A DNA stretch of 64,000 bases from Liolophura sinensis (taxonomy: Eukaryota > Mollusca > Polyplacophora > Chitonida > Chitonidae), in assembly GCF_032854445.1 (NCBI RefSeq), contig NC_088307.1:8060001-8124000 (forward strand), given 5' to 3'. Positions 53,055 to 64,000 of this stretch are shown piece by piece (position 1 is the stretch's first letter; every line of letters begins with the position of its first letter). A model generated the notes under the pieces. That model ran no database searches, was not told where the DNA came from, and saw only the letters and a program-made list of their open reading frames with translations. The position numbers were made by a program, and so were the translations under genes.

Positions 53055-53121
53055 ATAACTGAATACACTCTAGCTCCACTCAGAATAAAGATTTTCTGTT
53101 AAATTTAACAGGTTATTTTTT
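53055..53121 (-). repeat. Palindromic flank module (copy 4, inverted)
   Basis: On the minus strand it reads 'cctgttaaatttaacagaaa', 'atctttattctgagtgga' and 'gctagagtgtattcag'. It includes the perfect palindrome CTGTTAAATTTAACAG at 53096-53111. It lies just beyond the LINE 3' end, opposite in orientation to copy 3. Confidence 0.7.
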
Positions 53122-53818
53122 TAGATTACCAAGTGTCCGCGGGATGGAAGAGCCGGATATAGCACATCTAACAGTGATACATGGACACTGGATGACATGA
53201 ACAATACTGTAGTATAGATCCAATGCTTTGCACAGGCGAAACATCATATCAAATATTCTCCGATTTAAAGTGAATGGAAATTAAATGTGATTTTAAACTA
53301 CATGTAGTTTACAGTTGTTGCTGGATGTACTTAGTTATAATAAGTAAAATGTTTTAGTACAATCGGACGGTGAATTATGGTGATTTCATCCGGGAACTGT
53401 TTGGTTACCTTCAGCCATAAACCTGATCGCCATCGTACAATAAACCCGGTAATGGGAGAAATATCACACTCAGAATAACAGCAGTGTTTGTTTCTTGTTT
53501 GGTTGTGGGTGATGATGGTTTGAGGTTAGGGAGATGGCCTGATTGATATTGTGTGATGTACACAATTTTTCTGAAGTTTAATTTTGCCGCAGTTAATATC
53601 CTTTTGTTGTTTTATTTCATTCATCATCATCATGTTCTTTTATACATTTATTGAACATTTATATCTAGGTAGACTGGATTGTTCATGCATGTTAAATGAC
53701 GATTAGGTACGAATAACTGCGATCCTACTCTGGGTTGACTACGCTTGACTGGCTAAAGACAGTAGCTCAGCTTGTTGGCCAAAGATTTGATGGTTCACTC
53801 TGGTTTCGTATTTTTTGT

Positions 53819-54076
53819 CGGCCTCCGTGGCTCAGTTGCTAAGGGCGCTAGCGCAGCGTAGTGACCCTGGAGTCTCTCACCAATGCGGTCGTTGTGAGTT
53901 CAAGTCCAGCTCATGCTGGCTTCCTCTCCGGCCGTACATGGGATTGTCTATGAGTAGCCTGCGGATGGTCGTGGGTTTCCTCCGGGCTGTGCCCGGTTTC
54001 CACCCACCATAATGCTGGCCGCCGTAGTATAAGTGAAATATTCTTGAGTACGGCGTAAAACACCAATCAAATAGAG
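53819..54076 (+). mobile_element. tRNA-derived SINE (family 1), near full length
   Basis: Head 'cggcctccgtggctcagttg' with box A, 'gtgagttcaagtccagctca' with box B, 'ggatggtcgtgggtttcctc', 'gccgccgtagtataagtga' and 'acggcgtaaaacaccaatca'. Only the final (AAATA)n is short. Confidence 0.93.
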
Positions 54077-54079
54077 CCT

Positions 54080-56580
54080 TTCTTGTACCGTAATATTCCA
54101 TCTTATTACATTTATTCCTTGGGCATAAGCTTGATTTGATTAATGGTACATTGTTCATTTAACTAATCCTGCAATCAAGAATACTTCATTCGTGTGTTTT
54201 CTGTAGGAAGTAAAATGTTCTTACTGTTAGCTTTACACAACGGACATACATGTAATTAAGATAATTAATGTAATTAAGATGGATATCGGTAGCAAATACA
54301 ATTCGCTATTTGCAATGTTATATCAAAGAATTCATATGACACCTTTGCAGCTAAACTAGTTACATGTCTGTTGATCTTTTTCCTGAATATTATCCCCAGA
54401 AAATTATTTTTTGTTGTTGAACACCAAGAGTGGTTCACGTTTATTGGTACATTGGTGGTCAGATGTACATATGTATATATGTGGAGGAAACAAAAACTAC
54501 TCGGGAACCACTGGCCATTGTCAAGTAACCGATGAACGTTTCCACATATGACATGCAATGGTTGAAGGTAAGTGGTCCGCAACATACGCACGAGGTAAAC
54601 GGCTTACCCAGTGTTTTCACAAAGGCCCAAGATCAATGACATGGGGTTAAATTGAGACATTTCTTGTCCAAAGCTGACATTAAATCCTCAGCAATTGCAT
54701 TGAACCACTTCCCGTTCACAGACGGATATAATATAATGATCGAACGGAAGACTTCTTTCACTGGCCATCAGATGCAAAACATTCTTGGCACTTTTGTTTC
54801 TAAATAGGAATTTCATGGCCACAAGTGGGATATCTTAGCAAAGGCGACTCCAGTCCAAGCCATCATTTTGTTGCAGTACGTGAATGAATGATTGTAGCAT
54901 GACGCCACATAAGCCGTATTTCAGACACATCTTGGCGATGCGCTACATGAGTAACACTCTACAAGTTGGCTCACAAAGCGTCACTACAACGCATAAATGA
55001 TCAACAGACTGCCCGGTTTCATCCCAATGAAATTTACTCGGATAAGATTCTCAAGTATTTGGGGCAACTGTTGTGCATCAAAACTAAACACGTCACGTCA
55101 GACCCATGTCTCTACCCTCTTCCAATATGAACAAGATTGATGGAAGCTCGCCAAAGGATACTTCGCTACCTCGCTGCATCGTTGTTTCGCTACTTAGACC
55201 TTTGTCTTTTACGACCAGGTTAGCCAGGGCAGCGATCATGCGTTACCTTGCTACTCCGCCTTGTAGCGAAGCAATGAAAGGTCTTCTGTACGTTTCCATA
55301 GATATGAACACATGTCACACGTACATGACCTTTTGTAATGACATCAGGGTGAAATAAATCAAACCTTCACAAAACTTTTAACTACCTTATAAATGTTATT
55401 TAAAGACAACAGTGTCACAATTTCACCTTTCGGAACTTTTCCACACTGTGATGAGGTTTTGAGTTTTCACTACCTGACAGTGGTTAACTCGACCTGTTTG
55501 CATAAAATTTAAGTTTCGTTGAACTATATTATGAGAAAACTGACAAAATTATCGACACAGTGCACGATATTTCGAACTGTCACATAGTACCGGTGTATGG
55601 ATTGGTTACTCATCATCGGATGATTTTTCATCAAACACAAAAAGTACTAAATTTCAACAGCACAGAGTACCGATTGTATATAAAGTGTGTCCCGAAGTAC
55701 AAGTCGGATATAGGTTTACCGCAAGCTTCAGTTTTTACTAGTAATTTCTGTAACCACGATAGTGAAGGTAGTTGTAATAATTAAGGTTCTTTGAGCTTCT
55801 GTTGTAGTAGTTGTTGTTGCGGTACTGGGGCTTTTTGGAGGCTCTTTCTTTGGGGCGTCTCTGTTCCAGATTCCAATTTTTGTTATTCCATGTTCCAAGG
55901 TCATAACACCCACACCGCTAGAAAAGACATAGACTTGAGATTATTACCGGGACACCAAAAACAATATTTACAGGGGTGGGAGATATCTATTTAAAACACA
56001 ATACTGGTTTCAGACGTCAGAAAAAACGTAGTCATAAATCCACCTGAATTATGTTTTCTGTCACAAACTGCAGAGGACAACACCCATTGGAGTGCTAAAT
56101 GTTTATGTGTGAATACTTGGGATTCACTCCAGTGTTACATCAGCATCCGTGTTCACTTCAGTGTTACATCAGCATGCGTATCATTTTTTATGGAATAGGA
56201 CCAAATGAAAAGATCGCACCATCGCAAGACAGATGATGTACTATTGTTACAACGCTACCATGACAGCACAATACGGGTGCAGCTTGAAATGTTTTCTGAA
56301 AAGTACAATTGAAATGTTTTGTTTTACGTTGGAAATACGAAATCCCCTGATCCAGACGCTGCCTAAACATAAAGTATGAGTATTAATGGCGACAAATGTC
56401 CGCTTCGACCAATGGCTATTTGTACTGTTTCAGGTGGGTGTTTGACTTGTACGGAGCATTCAAGCCTTGGCTAACATTGGTCAGTTTGAACATTACATTT
56501 TCATTCGTATCAGAAAACCACATGTGGGCAGAGTATGGAATGGTATATCTTGGAGAGGGTACAGTTATCATTCAATCGAA
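54080..56580. other. Mostly non-coding stretch
   Basis: Contents recognised are a (TGAA)n-type repeat tail at 54876-54945 and a 30 bp tandem duplication at 56118-56180 ('agtgttacatcagcat' twice). Short open frames here show no family features. Confidence 0.45.
54876..54945 (+). mobile_element. Repeat tail fragment (TGAA)n plus conserved block
   Basis: 'gtgaatgaatgattgtagca' then 'tgacgccacataagccg' and 'tatttcagacacatcttgg'. Same family as 19362-19425. Confidence 0.5.
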
Positions 56581-56587
56581 ATGTTGT

Positions 56588-56705
56588 TCGAAACCCACGA
56601 CCATCTGCACGTCACTGGCAGGCCTTCTCACGTAGGCTGAAGAGGAAGTCAGCGTGAGCTGGACTCAAACGACCGCACCGATCTGAGATTCCTGAGTTAT
56701 TACAC
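56588..56705 (-). mobile_element. SINE (family 1) head half, diverged
   Basis: 'cgaaacccacgaccatctgc', 'gaagaggaagtcagcgtgag' and 'ctggactcaaacgaccgcac' are recognisable. The tail half is missing. Confidence 0.7.
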
Positions 56706-56930
56706 TATTGGACATGAGCTTGTGTAGGACAATGGCTTTTTTTAAAACAGGTACCAGTTTTATCTCCTGTTTGTATATTCATGACATACACCTTCGGTAA
56801 TTGACTCCAAATCGCACGAGGTTCAGTCCACTTGACAAAGTAAAGTAAATGAAGTAAAAAAATCTAGCCTTTTCTTCAGCGAACAGGTGGCTTTTCTATA
56901 GGAAATAGGGCCACGTCGTCGGTGTGTAGG

Positions 56931-57654
56931 CTAATAAACCCTTCCAAATCGGGCTTCATTCCAAGCTGCCGTGGCCTCCCTAAGCATAGTCTCCGCATCT
57001 ACAAAATAAGAGATATATACAACTTAGCAGAACATTCAAACATACAAAAGCCCCTCCTAACGCTCTAATGATGACCCTTTTGTTTCAAAGCACAACAGGG
57101 CAAACCCTTCTACGTATGTATGCTACTAGCGCAGCACAATGACCTAGGAGCCTCGCACCAAAGTCAACGCTGTGAGTTCAAGTTCAGCTCTTACTGGTTT
57201 CCTCTTCGGTCATATGTGCATTTGTCGCTCTTAGAAAACTATTACTATAGACCAAATATGGATTGTCGCTGTGAAGTTTCGTATTTGGCTTTACACTGGC
57301 ATTGATGATTCATATGGTTCTAACCGAATGCTACGACTGACTGCTTCTCAAAGTCGGTGGACCCCGGATCAAATCCAGTTAGGGTCGCTTGGCGCTCAAC
57401 AGCTAGGACGGTGGACTGGTTTGTCCGGTGTCGGTATGATGTGACTTGTTGGGGTGTTATGAAAGTTTCACTCATCAAGAGCTCTATTATGAAATTGTGG
57501 ATAAAAACAGGGCTCATTTAGTCAATTATCTACCACCTGATATCAATGTAATTCATGTAACATATGATGGCATAGCATACAAACCCGTTTTAGAACAGAC
57601 ATGTCCGTCTGAATCTTCCGGTATAATCGCCAGCAGCACTATCAGCATCCTCAT
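56931..57654 (-). CDS. Candidate short secreted peptide (45 aa, spliced)
   Basis: Exon 57659-57585 follows a 'tgatttcccag' acceptor. ATG at 57654 opens MRMLIVLLAIIPEDSDGH..., whose start looks like a short signal peptide. It ends ACG G|GTTTGT (phase 1). Exon 56998-56931 follows 'ttattttgtag', enters in phase 1 and encodes (D)AETMLREATAAWNEARFGRVY and a TAG stop. The join is in frame and gives 45 residues. The C-terminal ARFGR could be an amidation/cleavage site (RF-Gly-Arg), as in RFamide-type neuropeptides, but only two residues follow it. A leader exon (about 58187-58139, donor GTAAGC) and TATATAA at 58211 lie upstream. The intron contains a SINE and a family-2 repeat. No family is recognised with certainty, and additional exons could exist. 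Confidence 0.35.
57119..57235 (+). mobile_element. SINE (family 1) head fragment
   Basis: 'gctactagcgcagcacaatg', 'acctaggagcctcgcacc' and 'gtgagttcaagttcagctc', ending after 'tcctcttcggtcatatgtg'. Head half only. Confidence 0.8.
57318..57460 (+). mobile_element. SINE-like family 2, 5' portion
   Basis: 'gtggaccccggatcaaatcc' (box B-like), 'cgcttggcgctcaacagc', 'ggtgtcggtatgatgtgac' and 'ttgttggggtgtta'. It lacks the 3' half seen at 30712. Confidence 0.65.
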
Positions 57655-58210
57655 CTTTTCTGGGAAATCAGAACAATAACCAGTTAGTTCATGTATTTGT
57701 CTATTATCTGAACCAGGTGGAATTCGGTACAGATGGGTATTTATCTTACCTGACGGTCGGGTTAATAGATAGAAGAAACCAGACAATGCAGAGATAAGAC
57801 CATCGCCCTTCACCTTCTAACAGACAAACCACCTGACTTAAAGCCACTGTCGACCTATCGGAAAAAAGCTGTATTTGAAAAACCAATGACACCGGAAATG
57901 CTCGCTAACAACTATCATGGTTTACAGCCACCTCTAATGACGTGAAATGAGATTTTGTAAGGCAAAACAAGCACAGACACAAAACAGTAAGAAAATAAAC
58001 AGATTTTACCGGCATTATTATTTCTTATGTATTACTTTTAATCGGAAACCAGTTTACCTAATGAGAAAAGCATAATGTTACACAGCTTATCCTAAAATAC
58101 TAATATGACGGTGCCCTTTAAAAGATGCAGGTGCTTACCAACCAGCTGATGAGATCTTTTGCATTCTCGAAACCGACCGTCTGTTCTTACATCTCCTTAG
58201 GTCGGGTGGT

Positions 58211-58217
58211 TTATATA
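58211..58217 (-). promoter_or_regulatory. TATA box of the candidate secreted-peptide gene
   Basis: TATATAA on the minus strand. About 70-75 bp downstream a clear donor (GGTTG|GTAAGC at 58139/58138) closes a leader exon of roughly 50 nt. The leader contains a two-codon upstream frame (ATG TAA). Confidence 0.45.
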
Positions 58218-58425
58218 ACTTTTAGCGGCTTTTTTTTAAACTCCTGTAAAATAACTAGGAAATAATGCTGATATAAATCGTGTGAAAGCGTAATGAATAC
58301 AAGATATTCATCGCAAATCCTGTTTCGTTGCACTAATCTGCGAGCTATATCGGTAACATCACTTGTTTCTTAAAACAGAGTAATGTCACAGTATAACGCG
58401 ATCTGAGCAAACAACTGGTAGTTCA

Positions 58426-58705
58426 TCTGAACATGTCACCTGAAAATGTCACCTGAACACGTGACCTGAAAATGTCACCTTGTCACCTGAAAATGTCACC
58501 TGAACATGTCACCTGAAAATGACACCTGAACATGTCACCTGAACATGTCACCTGAAAATGTCACCTGAAAATGTCACCTGAACATGTCACCTGAAAATGT
58601 CACCTGAACATGCCACCTGAACATGCCACCTGAACATGTCACCTGAAAATGTCACCTGAACATGTCACCTGAAAATGTCACCTGAACACGCCACCTGAAC
58701 CGAAT
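58426..58705. repeat. 13 bp minisatellite
   Basis: About 21 units of acctgaaNatgtc, where N is C or A in irregular order. A few units are variant (acacgtg, atgcc, atgac) and one is truncated to 8 bp (accttgtc). Confidence 0.95.
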
Positions 58706-58791
58706 GTATGAACAACATCGTAGTGTAGAGGGTTGCTTTTACGTGTAAAAATGATCTACACACGTAAATGTCTCCGTGTTAAAGTTTATGC

Positions 58792-58935
58792 TATTTATTT
58801 TCTTATTTGGTTGGTGTTTTACGCCGTACTCAAGAATATTTCACTTATACGAAGGCGGCCAGAAACCCACGACCATCACCATGTTGGCAGACTAGGAGGG
58901 GAAGCCAGGATGAGCTGAACTTGAACACACTAAAT
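58792..58935 (-). mobile_element. SINE (family 1), internally deleted
   Basis: 'ggtgttttacgccgtactca', 'ttcacttatacgaaggcgg' and then a direct jump to 'cagaaacccacgaccatcac' and 'gatgagctgaacttgaacac'. The gcccggg block is absent. Confidence 0.82.
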
Positions 58936-59576
58936 GACTCACGCCTGTGCAATGTCATATCGTCTGAAGTGCAGCGAAGTGATATAATTACACAACTCTT
59001 TATCATTAATACATGCATAACCTATTTGTTTCTTTTTTGTTTCTTTACTTATTCGATAGTTGTTGAAGACAGTACACTCCAGGAGAAAAGTGTGTATGTA
59101 CACTGGTGGACACGGACTCGATGCGTCATAAAGATGAGCATTTTTGTTAGTTGAATGAGTCAAGGCGAAGCTTTGAGAGCAGGTCTTGGTTTTGTCAGCT
59201 TTCATAATTATTTAAAAAAAAAGCACCACACATAAATCTATGTCATTCTATTATAAAGACAGATAAATGTTATCCGTCACCTGGATCAAATAAAACCAGA
59301 TTTACATACATATGAAACTGTGTTGAATTTATATGGGCATGTATATAGACACAAATTTGGCGGTAAAGAAAAAAATCAATCTAATTAACAATACATCCCG
59401 GATGATATCTACCGAGCACATGCACACTGTATACACTAGTTATTGTGGGATCTCCGGGTAGAGATGACCTGATAACCTTGACGTTTCTCTATATTCATAA
59501 GCAAGACTTATTTCATCTTTGATACACATAAATGTATGTTAAAGTTTACAAAAAGACACATATTGTGTATTTTTGA

Positions 59577-60277
59577 GTCTATAGTCGCATAGTTTTTTTT
59601 TCACATAGTCGCATATATTCAGCTATCCATAAAATCAGTCATAGTCGCTACCAAAATTTCCTTTAGTCAGTGTCACGTAACAACCCAAGCTCTACACATT
59701 GGTATGATGGACGTCCGTGTTATTACAAAGAAATTGCAGTTAGAATATTTTAATTATTCAAAAACAAGTTGCATGCTTGATAATGGGCGTGGGAAGTAAT
59801 TTGTTTGACACTGGCTGCACCAACAATCGGTTAAAACAAATTCAATGCAATATTACAGCCTACACTACTGTCTCTGCAAATAACTAGATAGCTTTAATTC
59901 TCCAATATCCATCTCTAAATCTGTACTACCGAGAGATCATATACTACAACAGATAAAGTTAATTTCATTTTTTAAGGTTATATTTGATTAAAACGTGCGA
60001 TCCATTTCAAATATGGCCGTGTCAGAAACAGGGTTTACAGCAAAGTCGCCAGCAGTTCAGGTAACTGGTGTCACCCTCCTTCAAAACATGTTGAGCTCCG
60101 CCCACTATCCAGCATGGTACTGGTTTTTGAATAATTATCGCGTCACCCGAGGCAATTGATTCTTGCCGTCAAAACAAAGCTTATGGACTTTAACGTCAAA
60201 CACAATTTTGGTAGCGAGTATGACTGATTTTACAGACAGCTGAATACAGGCGACTCTCTAAAAGAAATAGACTATAG
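59577..60277. mobile_element. Non-autonomous DNA transposon with long TIRs (copy 2)
   Basis: Left end 'gtctatagtcgcata ... attcagctatccataaaatc', right end its complement 'acagacagctgaatacagg ... aaatagactatag'. TIRs are about 110 bp. The interior shares 'aaatatggccgtgtcagaaa' and 'ctgcaccaacaatcggtt' with the other copies. No transposase. Confidence 0.75.
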
Positions 60278-61010
60278 CTTGTGTGTAGCTGTGAAAGACA
60301 ACGAACGGTCAGTGTTTAACTACAACATTTTTCAGTTGTTAGGACAGAGAAACCTTGTTCCATGTGTGTGACAGGATAAAATTTATTCCCGATTAAGTTA
60401 TCTTTTAATAATGAATCCACACGATGATTTCATGTAAGATCAGACAACTTTGAAACGGGCGCTGCGCCACCTCTATCTTATGTCACTACTCCACGTGTTA
60501 ACGGTCATGCCGCCTTGGTTAGTATTATCTTACTACTTCATCGCTAACAGTGCCCGTGTCATCGTACGTGTTTAAACATCGTCATCCAGAAACGACCATA
60601 CAACTATATAAATGGAACTAATGCATGCATATCAAGGAATAACACGTATAGAAAGCGTGAGGAAGCGTTTTCATTCTTGATGATATTGTGCACTTAAGGC
60701 TGCGTTACCTTGGGCCTAATCCTAAAAGCGAATTATGACTTATAATAAGTGAAAGTTTGTAACACGATATTGTAGGCTTCTTTTGGACCCTTTTATCAAG
60801 CTCATCAATGTGATGACAAATGTGTAAAAAATTCATCAACTTCCTATATAAGAAACTAAGCATGATAGCAAGGGTTTTAGATTTTGTAAGAAATAACTGA
60901 GATTAAAATGTTCATCCAGATTTCGGCCCGTAGCTTACTGAATATACAGTGTAGTAAACTAGTTCTTCAGGACATGTATTCACTCGTATACAGAATAAAT
61001 GCTACTCGTA

Positions 61011-61885
61011 ATATACTCTTATTTCTTTTAGCCAGTCGCCTATATTCCACTATCTGTAAAAACATACCCGCTACCAAAATTGTCTTTCGTCAGTGACATG
61101 TAACAACACAAGCTCTATACTCATTGATATATTTTATGTCTATATTTTTGCCAGTAAAATGCAGTTAAAATGTTTTTTCTAACTCATAATGTTAAAGTGC
61201 TTAAGCCTGTCTTCGACAACTTAAACTCACTGACTCAGGTGACGTTATAAATAGTCAAAAGCAAGTGGTATGCTGGACGTGCTGGACATGGAGCGTAATT
61301 TGTTCTACAATAGCTGCACCAACATATATGGTTAGAACAAACTCCATGCAGTAACACGGCCTACACTACTGCCTCCGCGAATAGAAAACATTTTTTTTAC
61401 AATAGAATTTCCTATCATTGAGTTGTAATACCATACTGTCATGAGATTCTATTTTACAAGAGATAAAATAAAATTCATTTATAAATGTTATATTATATTA
61501 AAACGTGCGAACAATTTCAAATATGGCATTTTCATATGTGGGGCCTCCGTGGCTCAGTCGGTTAGCGCGCTAGCGCAGCGTAATGACCCAGGAGCCTCTC
61601 ACCAATGCGGTCGCTGTGAGTTCAAGTCCAGCTCATGCTGGCTTCCTCTCCGTCCGTAAGTGGGAAGGTCTGTCAGCAACCTGCGGATGGTCGTGGGTTT
61701 CCCCCGGGCTGTGCCCGGTTTCCACCCACCATAATGCTGGCCGCCGTCGTATAAGTGAAATATTCTTGAGAACGGCGTAAAACACCAATCAAATAAATAA
61801 ATAAATTTTCATGTGCAGGGTTTTTCAGTTAAAGTCGATGGCAGTTTTGGTAACTGGTTTCGCCCTTCGTCAAAGCAGTGAACTC
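61011..61885. mobile_element. Long-TIR transposon (copy 3), split by a SINE
   Basis: It starts with the same left end ('atttcttttagccagtcgcc', 'gctaccaaaattgtctttcg') and shares internal blocks ('aagcaagtggtatgctgg', 'cctacactactgcctccgcg'). The SINE at 61541-61806 interrupts it. The right end is lost after 'gaactccgcccaatctcc'. Confidence 0.7.
61541..61806 (+). mobile_element. tRNA-derived SINE (family 1), best full-length copy
   Basis: Complete copy. Box A TGGCTCAGTCGG is at 61550-61561, box B GAGTTCAAGTCC at 61618-61629, then the conserved body and an (AAATA)n tail. Flanking target duplication is about 11-13 bp: 'attttcatatgtg' on the left and 'attttcatgtg' on the right. It is inserted in the older long-TIR element, so it is younger. 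Boxes A and B are wider apart than in a normal tRNA, consistent with an insertion in the tRNA-like head. Confidence 0.96.
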
Positions 61886-61889
61886 CGCC

Positions 61890-63135
61890 CAATCTCCATC
61901 TGCTAAAACTGCCGAAACAACGAACTCTTCAGTTGAAGAGTTGCAGTTGCTGTGGTGATTGACAGGTCAGCTGACTATTGTATACCAAGTATACAGGATA
62001 AATTCGATAACCAGAGTCCCATACATACACCATGCGTGGAAACCGACGAGGAGATTAAGCGCAATTACATATACACGATCAACACAGTTCTCATGGAGAG
62101 CACCTCATACACACCTTGTATAGTTTTCATATGACTCGGTGCGTATTTACAGTAGAGCATTTTTTGTCTGACAAACAGGCACATGAAGACAAACGTTGTA
62201 ACTTACATTCCATTTAGTTTTTCAATGGAATGGTATTATTACCACTAGAAATTCTTTCGACTACATACATGTATAATTTCAAGCAAATCACAATTACATG
62301 TACTAACTACCTTTACCATGCAGTTTGACGGGGTATTTTTGTCCATTCGTTAATTCCAGGTGCTCGTCATCGCGAGACTTATTAACGACCTTCTGTCATA
62401 TGGATTACAGTTTATTTCTCCTTATCTAGGTGAGTTGGTCATGTAAACTTAATTCTGTGTAACAAAATACTGATTTCACATCAGATTACAAAATAGCTAA
62501 ATGTATGTATTTAGATGTAGTTATGTAATATACACAAATTTAAAAAAAGATCGTTACTAACCAACAGTTTTTGCTTAAGAGTATTTTACAGCTTATTCTT
62601 GTCGCATTTGGGATTTTATGCAGGAGTTTGAGAATAGTCAGCCTGTCGTCTACACATGACGCAGTTCTCGTGTAACTATGTTCATTGAAACATGGTTATT
62701 GAGAAATGCCCACATTGGATAATACCAACGTTCGTGTGCTTGAACGCGGCCTAGTTTGCAGCTTATGCCCGTTCAAAGTTTTGCCGACAGTCCCCCAGTA
62801 AAACCGCCTTACGTTGTCAGGAGAGTGAACTGAAACATGTGGCGATGGACATTTTCATACACAGTGCTTGTCTCATAAGCAGATAAGCGATATTTTCGAT
62901 CCAGCTTTCAACAGTTGTTAGGTACAAATCTTTCTGTGATATACTTTGAGCTAAATCTCCATTTATTTAATCAAATAGCTCGGACACTTACATGTTTGAT
63001 GAAATAGAGGCAAAGCTTTGTGGGTGATAACTACATGAACAGCTCATAGCCTAATCGTTAAATAAGGAATAATCATACAAGGTCTGCAAAACCTGGTCTG
63101 AAAATCTTCTTTCAGGTTTCACTGTCATTTTAGAA
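61890..63135. other. Non-coding stretch
   Basis: No exon chain, RNA gene or mobile element was recognised. Confidence 0.4.
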
Positions 63136-63140
63136 CTTTT

Positions 63141-63402
63141 ATTTATTTACATTTTTTATTGGTGTTTTACGCCGTACTCAAGAATATTACACTCATTGGA
63201 CGGCGGCCACCTTTATGGTGAGAAGAAAGCAGACAGAGAGCGAGAGAAACCCACGACCGTCTGCACGTTGTTGGCAGATCTTTTCTCGTATGATTGAAGA
63301 AGAAGCAAATATGAACTAGACTGGGACTGACGCCGGTTACGTGCATTGGTAACACTCTCCGGGTTCATTGTGGTGCTAACTACAAGGCCACGGAGGCCTC
63401 GA
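63141..63402 (-). mobile_element. tRNA-derived SINE (family 1), diverged full length
   Basis: Runs from 'tatttacattttttattggt' through 'gacggcggccacctttatgg' and 'gagaaacccacgaccgtctg' to the head complement 'acaaggccacggaggcctcg'. Confidence 0.85.
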
Positions 63403-63519
63403 CCATGCCCGCTCTAAGAATATGCCATTTTCATAGCTTATTTAACGGAACTTTACCTTTGAAAATTTGTTTTTGAAAACCGGTATAGAAACTAGAGGAC
63501 GGATGACGCTTTTCTGTAC

Positions 63520-63588
63520 CCGTGAGCACCATAATGCTGACTGAAATATTCTGGAGTTTTTCAGCAATGAAATAAACAAATAAATATC
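63520..63588 (+). mobile_element. SINE (family 1) tail fragment
   Basis: 'gagcaccataatgctgactg', 'aaatattctggag' and an (AAATA)n tail. The 'gccgccgtcgtataag' portion is deleted. Confidence 0.6.
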
Positions 63589-64000
63589 CTCGTAACCAAA
63601 CAGCTAGATACAGCTAGCTTATAGAACAGTTTTAAGGTTTTCCACGACATACAATGGCACCGCCTCTATCCAAACAATTGCCTGTTACATAGGAGAAAGC
63701 CACTGACAGGACTCGTCCGTCGGTGTATTCTGTTGACTTCCCACTTTGTCCAGTCACACTACAGCCCCTCTACTCGAGATGTCCAGTTAATATTGCCTCG
63801 GCGAAAGACTTAATTATGTAACACCAGTCAGTACCAGGCTTTAAGTAGGTTTTAAGAAATATAATCACTTCAAATTCACTTTAAATAAATCAAACTAGAT
63901 AAAAGAGCAGTGGAAACACAGCCTCTTCACATTTTAAATGAACCGCAGTTTGAGTTTTATTCCAGCTGTTCATGTAAATGTTTAAATAGCAGCAAATTAA

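Noticed and set aside
53815-54158. Short frames with 'SVAQLLRALAQRSDPGVSHQCGRCEFKSS'-type peptide, recurring near 9180, 57120 and 61441
   Set aside because: These are translations of the tRNA-derived SINE head and recur wherever the SINE does.
57446-57813. 77- and 86-codon frames on opposite strands
   Set aside because: Only the short minus-strand part with an acceptor and donor (57659-57585) is kept, as a candidate exon. The longer frames cross splice sites and a repeat.
1-64000. CRISPR arrays, bacterial operons, ribosomal or true tRNA genes
   Set aside because: None found. Tandem arrays here are minisatellites without spacer structure, and tRNA-like boxes belong to SINE heads.

Overview
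The window looks like a compact piece of a lophotrochozoan animal genome, most likely a mollusc and perhaps a bivalve. It is AT-rich (impression, not computed). Genes are split by GT-AG introns and have TATA-type promoters and AATAAA-type poly(A) signals. About twenty copies of one tRNA-derived SINE are scattered through it, of the kind that reads 'ggcctccgtggctcag' at the head and ends in (AAATA)n. Nothing bacterial is present: no operons, CRISPR arrays, or rRNA or tRNA genes were recognised.

Layout. 1-6870 is non-coding: microsatellites, SINEs and a ~790 bp long-TIR transposon. 6878-12481 (minus) is a complete seven-exon tetraspanin gene of 276 residues; every intron is phase 0, and the TATA box is at 12819-12825. 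12826-25800 is intergenic, with old SINEs, small duplications, a CRE pair and a three-armed inverted repeat. 25806-26855 is a composite minisatellite made of two arrays, each preceded by the same ~55 bp flank. 27000-34250 is mostly non-coding, with a strong hairpin and two orphan exon candidates. 34761-36077 (plus) is an intact single-coding-exon GT61 glycosyltransferase resembling beta-1,2-xylosyltransferase. 37150-39705 (minus) is a two-exon SPRY/B30.2 protein. 41570-43600 (minus) is a candidate tiny gene for a basic 42-residue protein. 45530-45970 is a 51 bp minisatellite. 47479-52990 (plus) is a non-LTR retrotransposon of the CR1/Jockey type, with ORF1 and an endonuclease/reverse-transcriptase ORF2 carrying a 2A-like motif; its 3' part is damaged. 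56931-58217 (minus) is a candidate three-exon gene for a 45-residue secreted peptide. 58426-58705 is a 13 bp minisatellite. 59577-61885 holds two more copies of the long-TIR transposon, one split by a SINE.

The cellular genes do not form a functional cluster. The tetraspanin organises plasma- or vesicle-membrane complexes, the GT61 enzyme would act in the Golgi on glycans, and the SPRY protein is a binding module. The main theme is repeat biology: nested elements, tail-to-tail inverted SINEs inside introns, recurring palindromic flanks and minisatellites. Exon boundaries were read by eye from splice consensus and reading-frame continuity. Family calls rest on motif recognition, without any database search.
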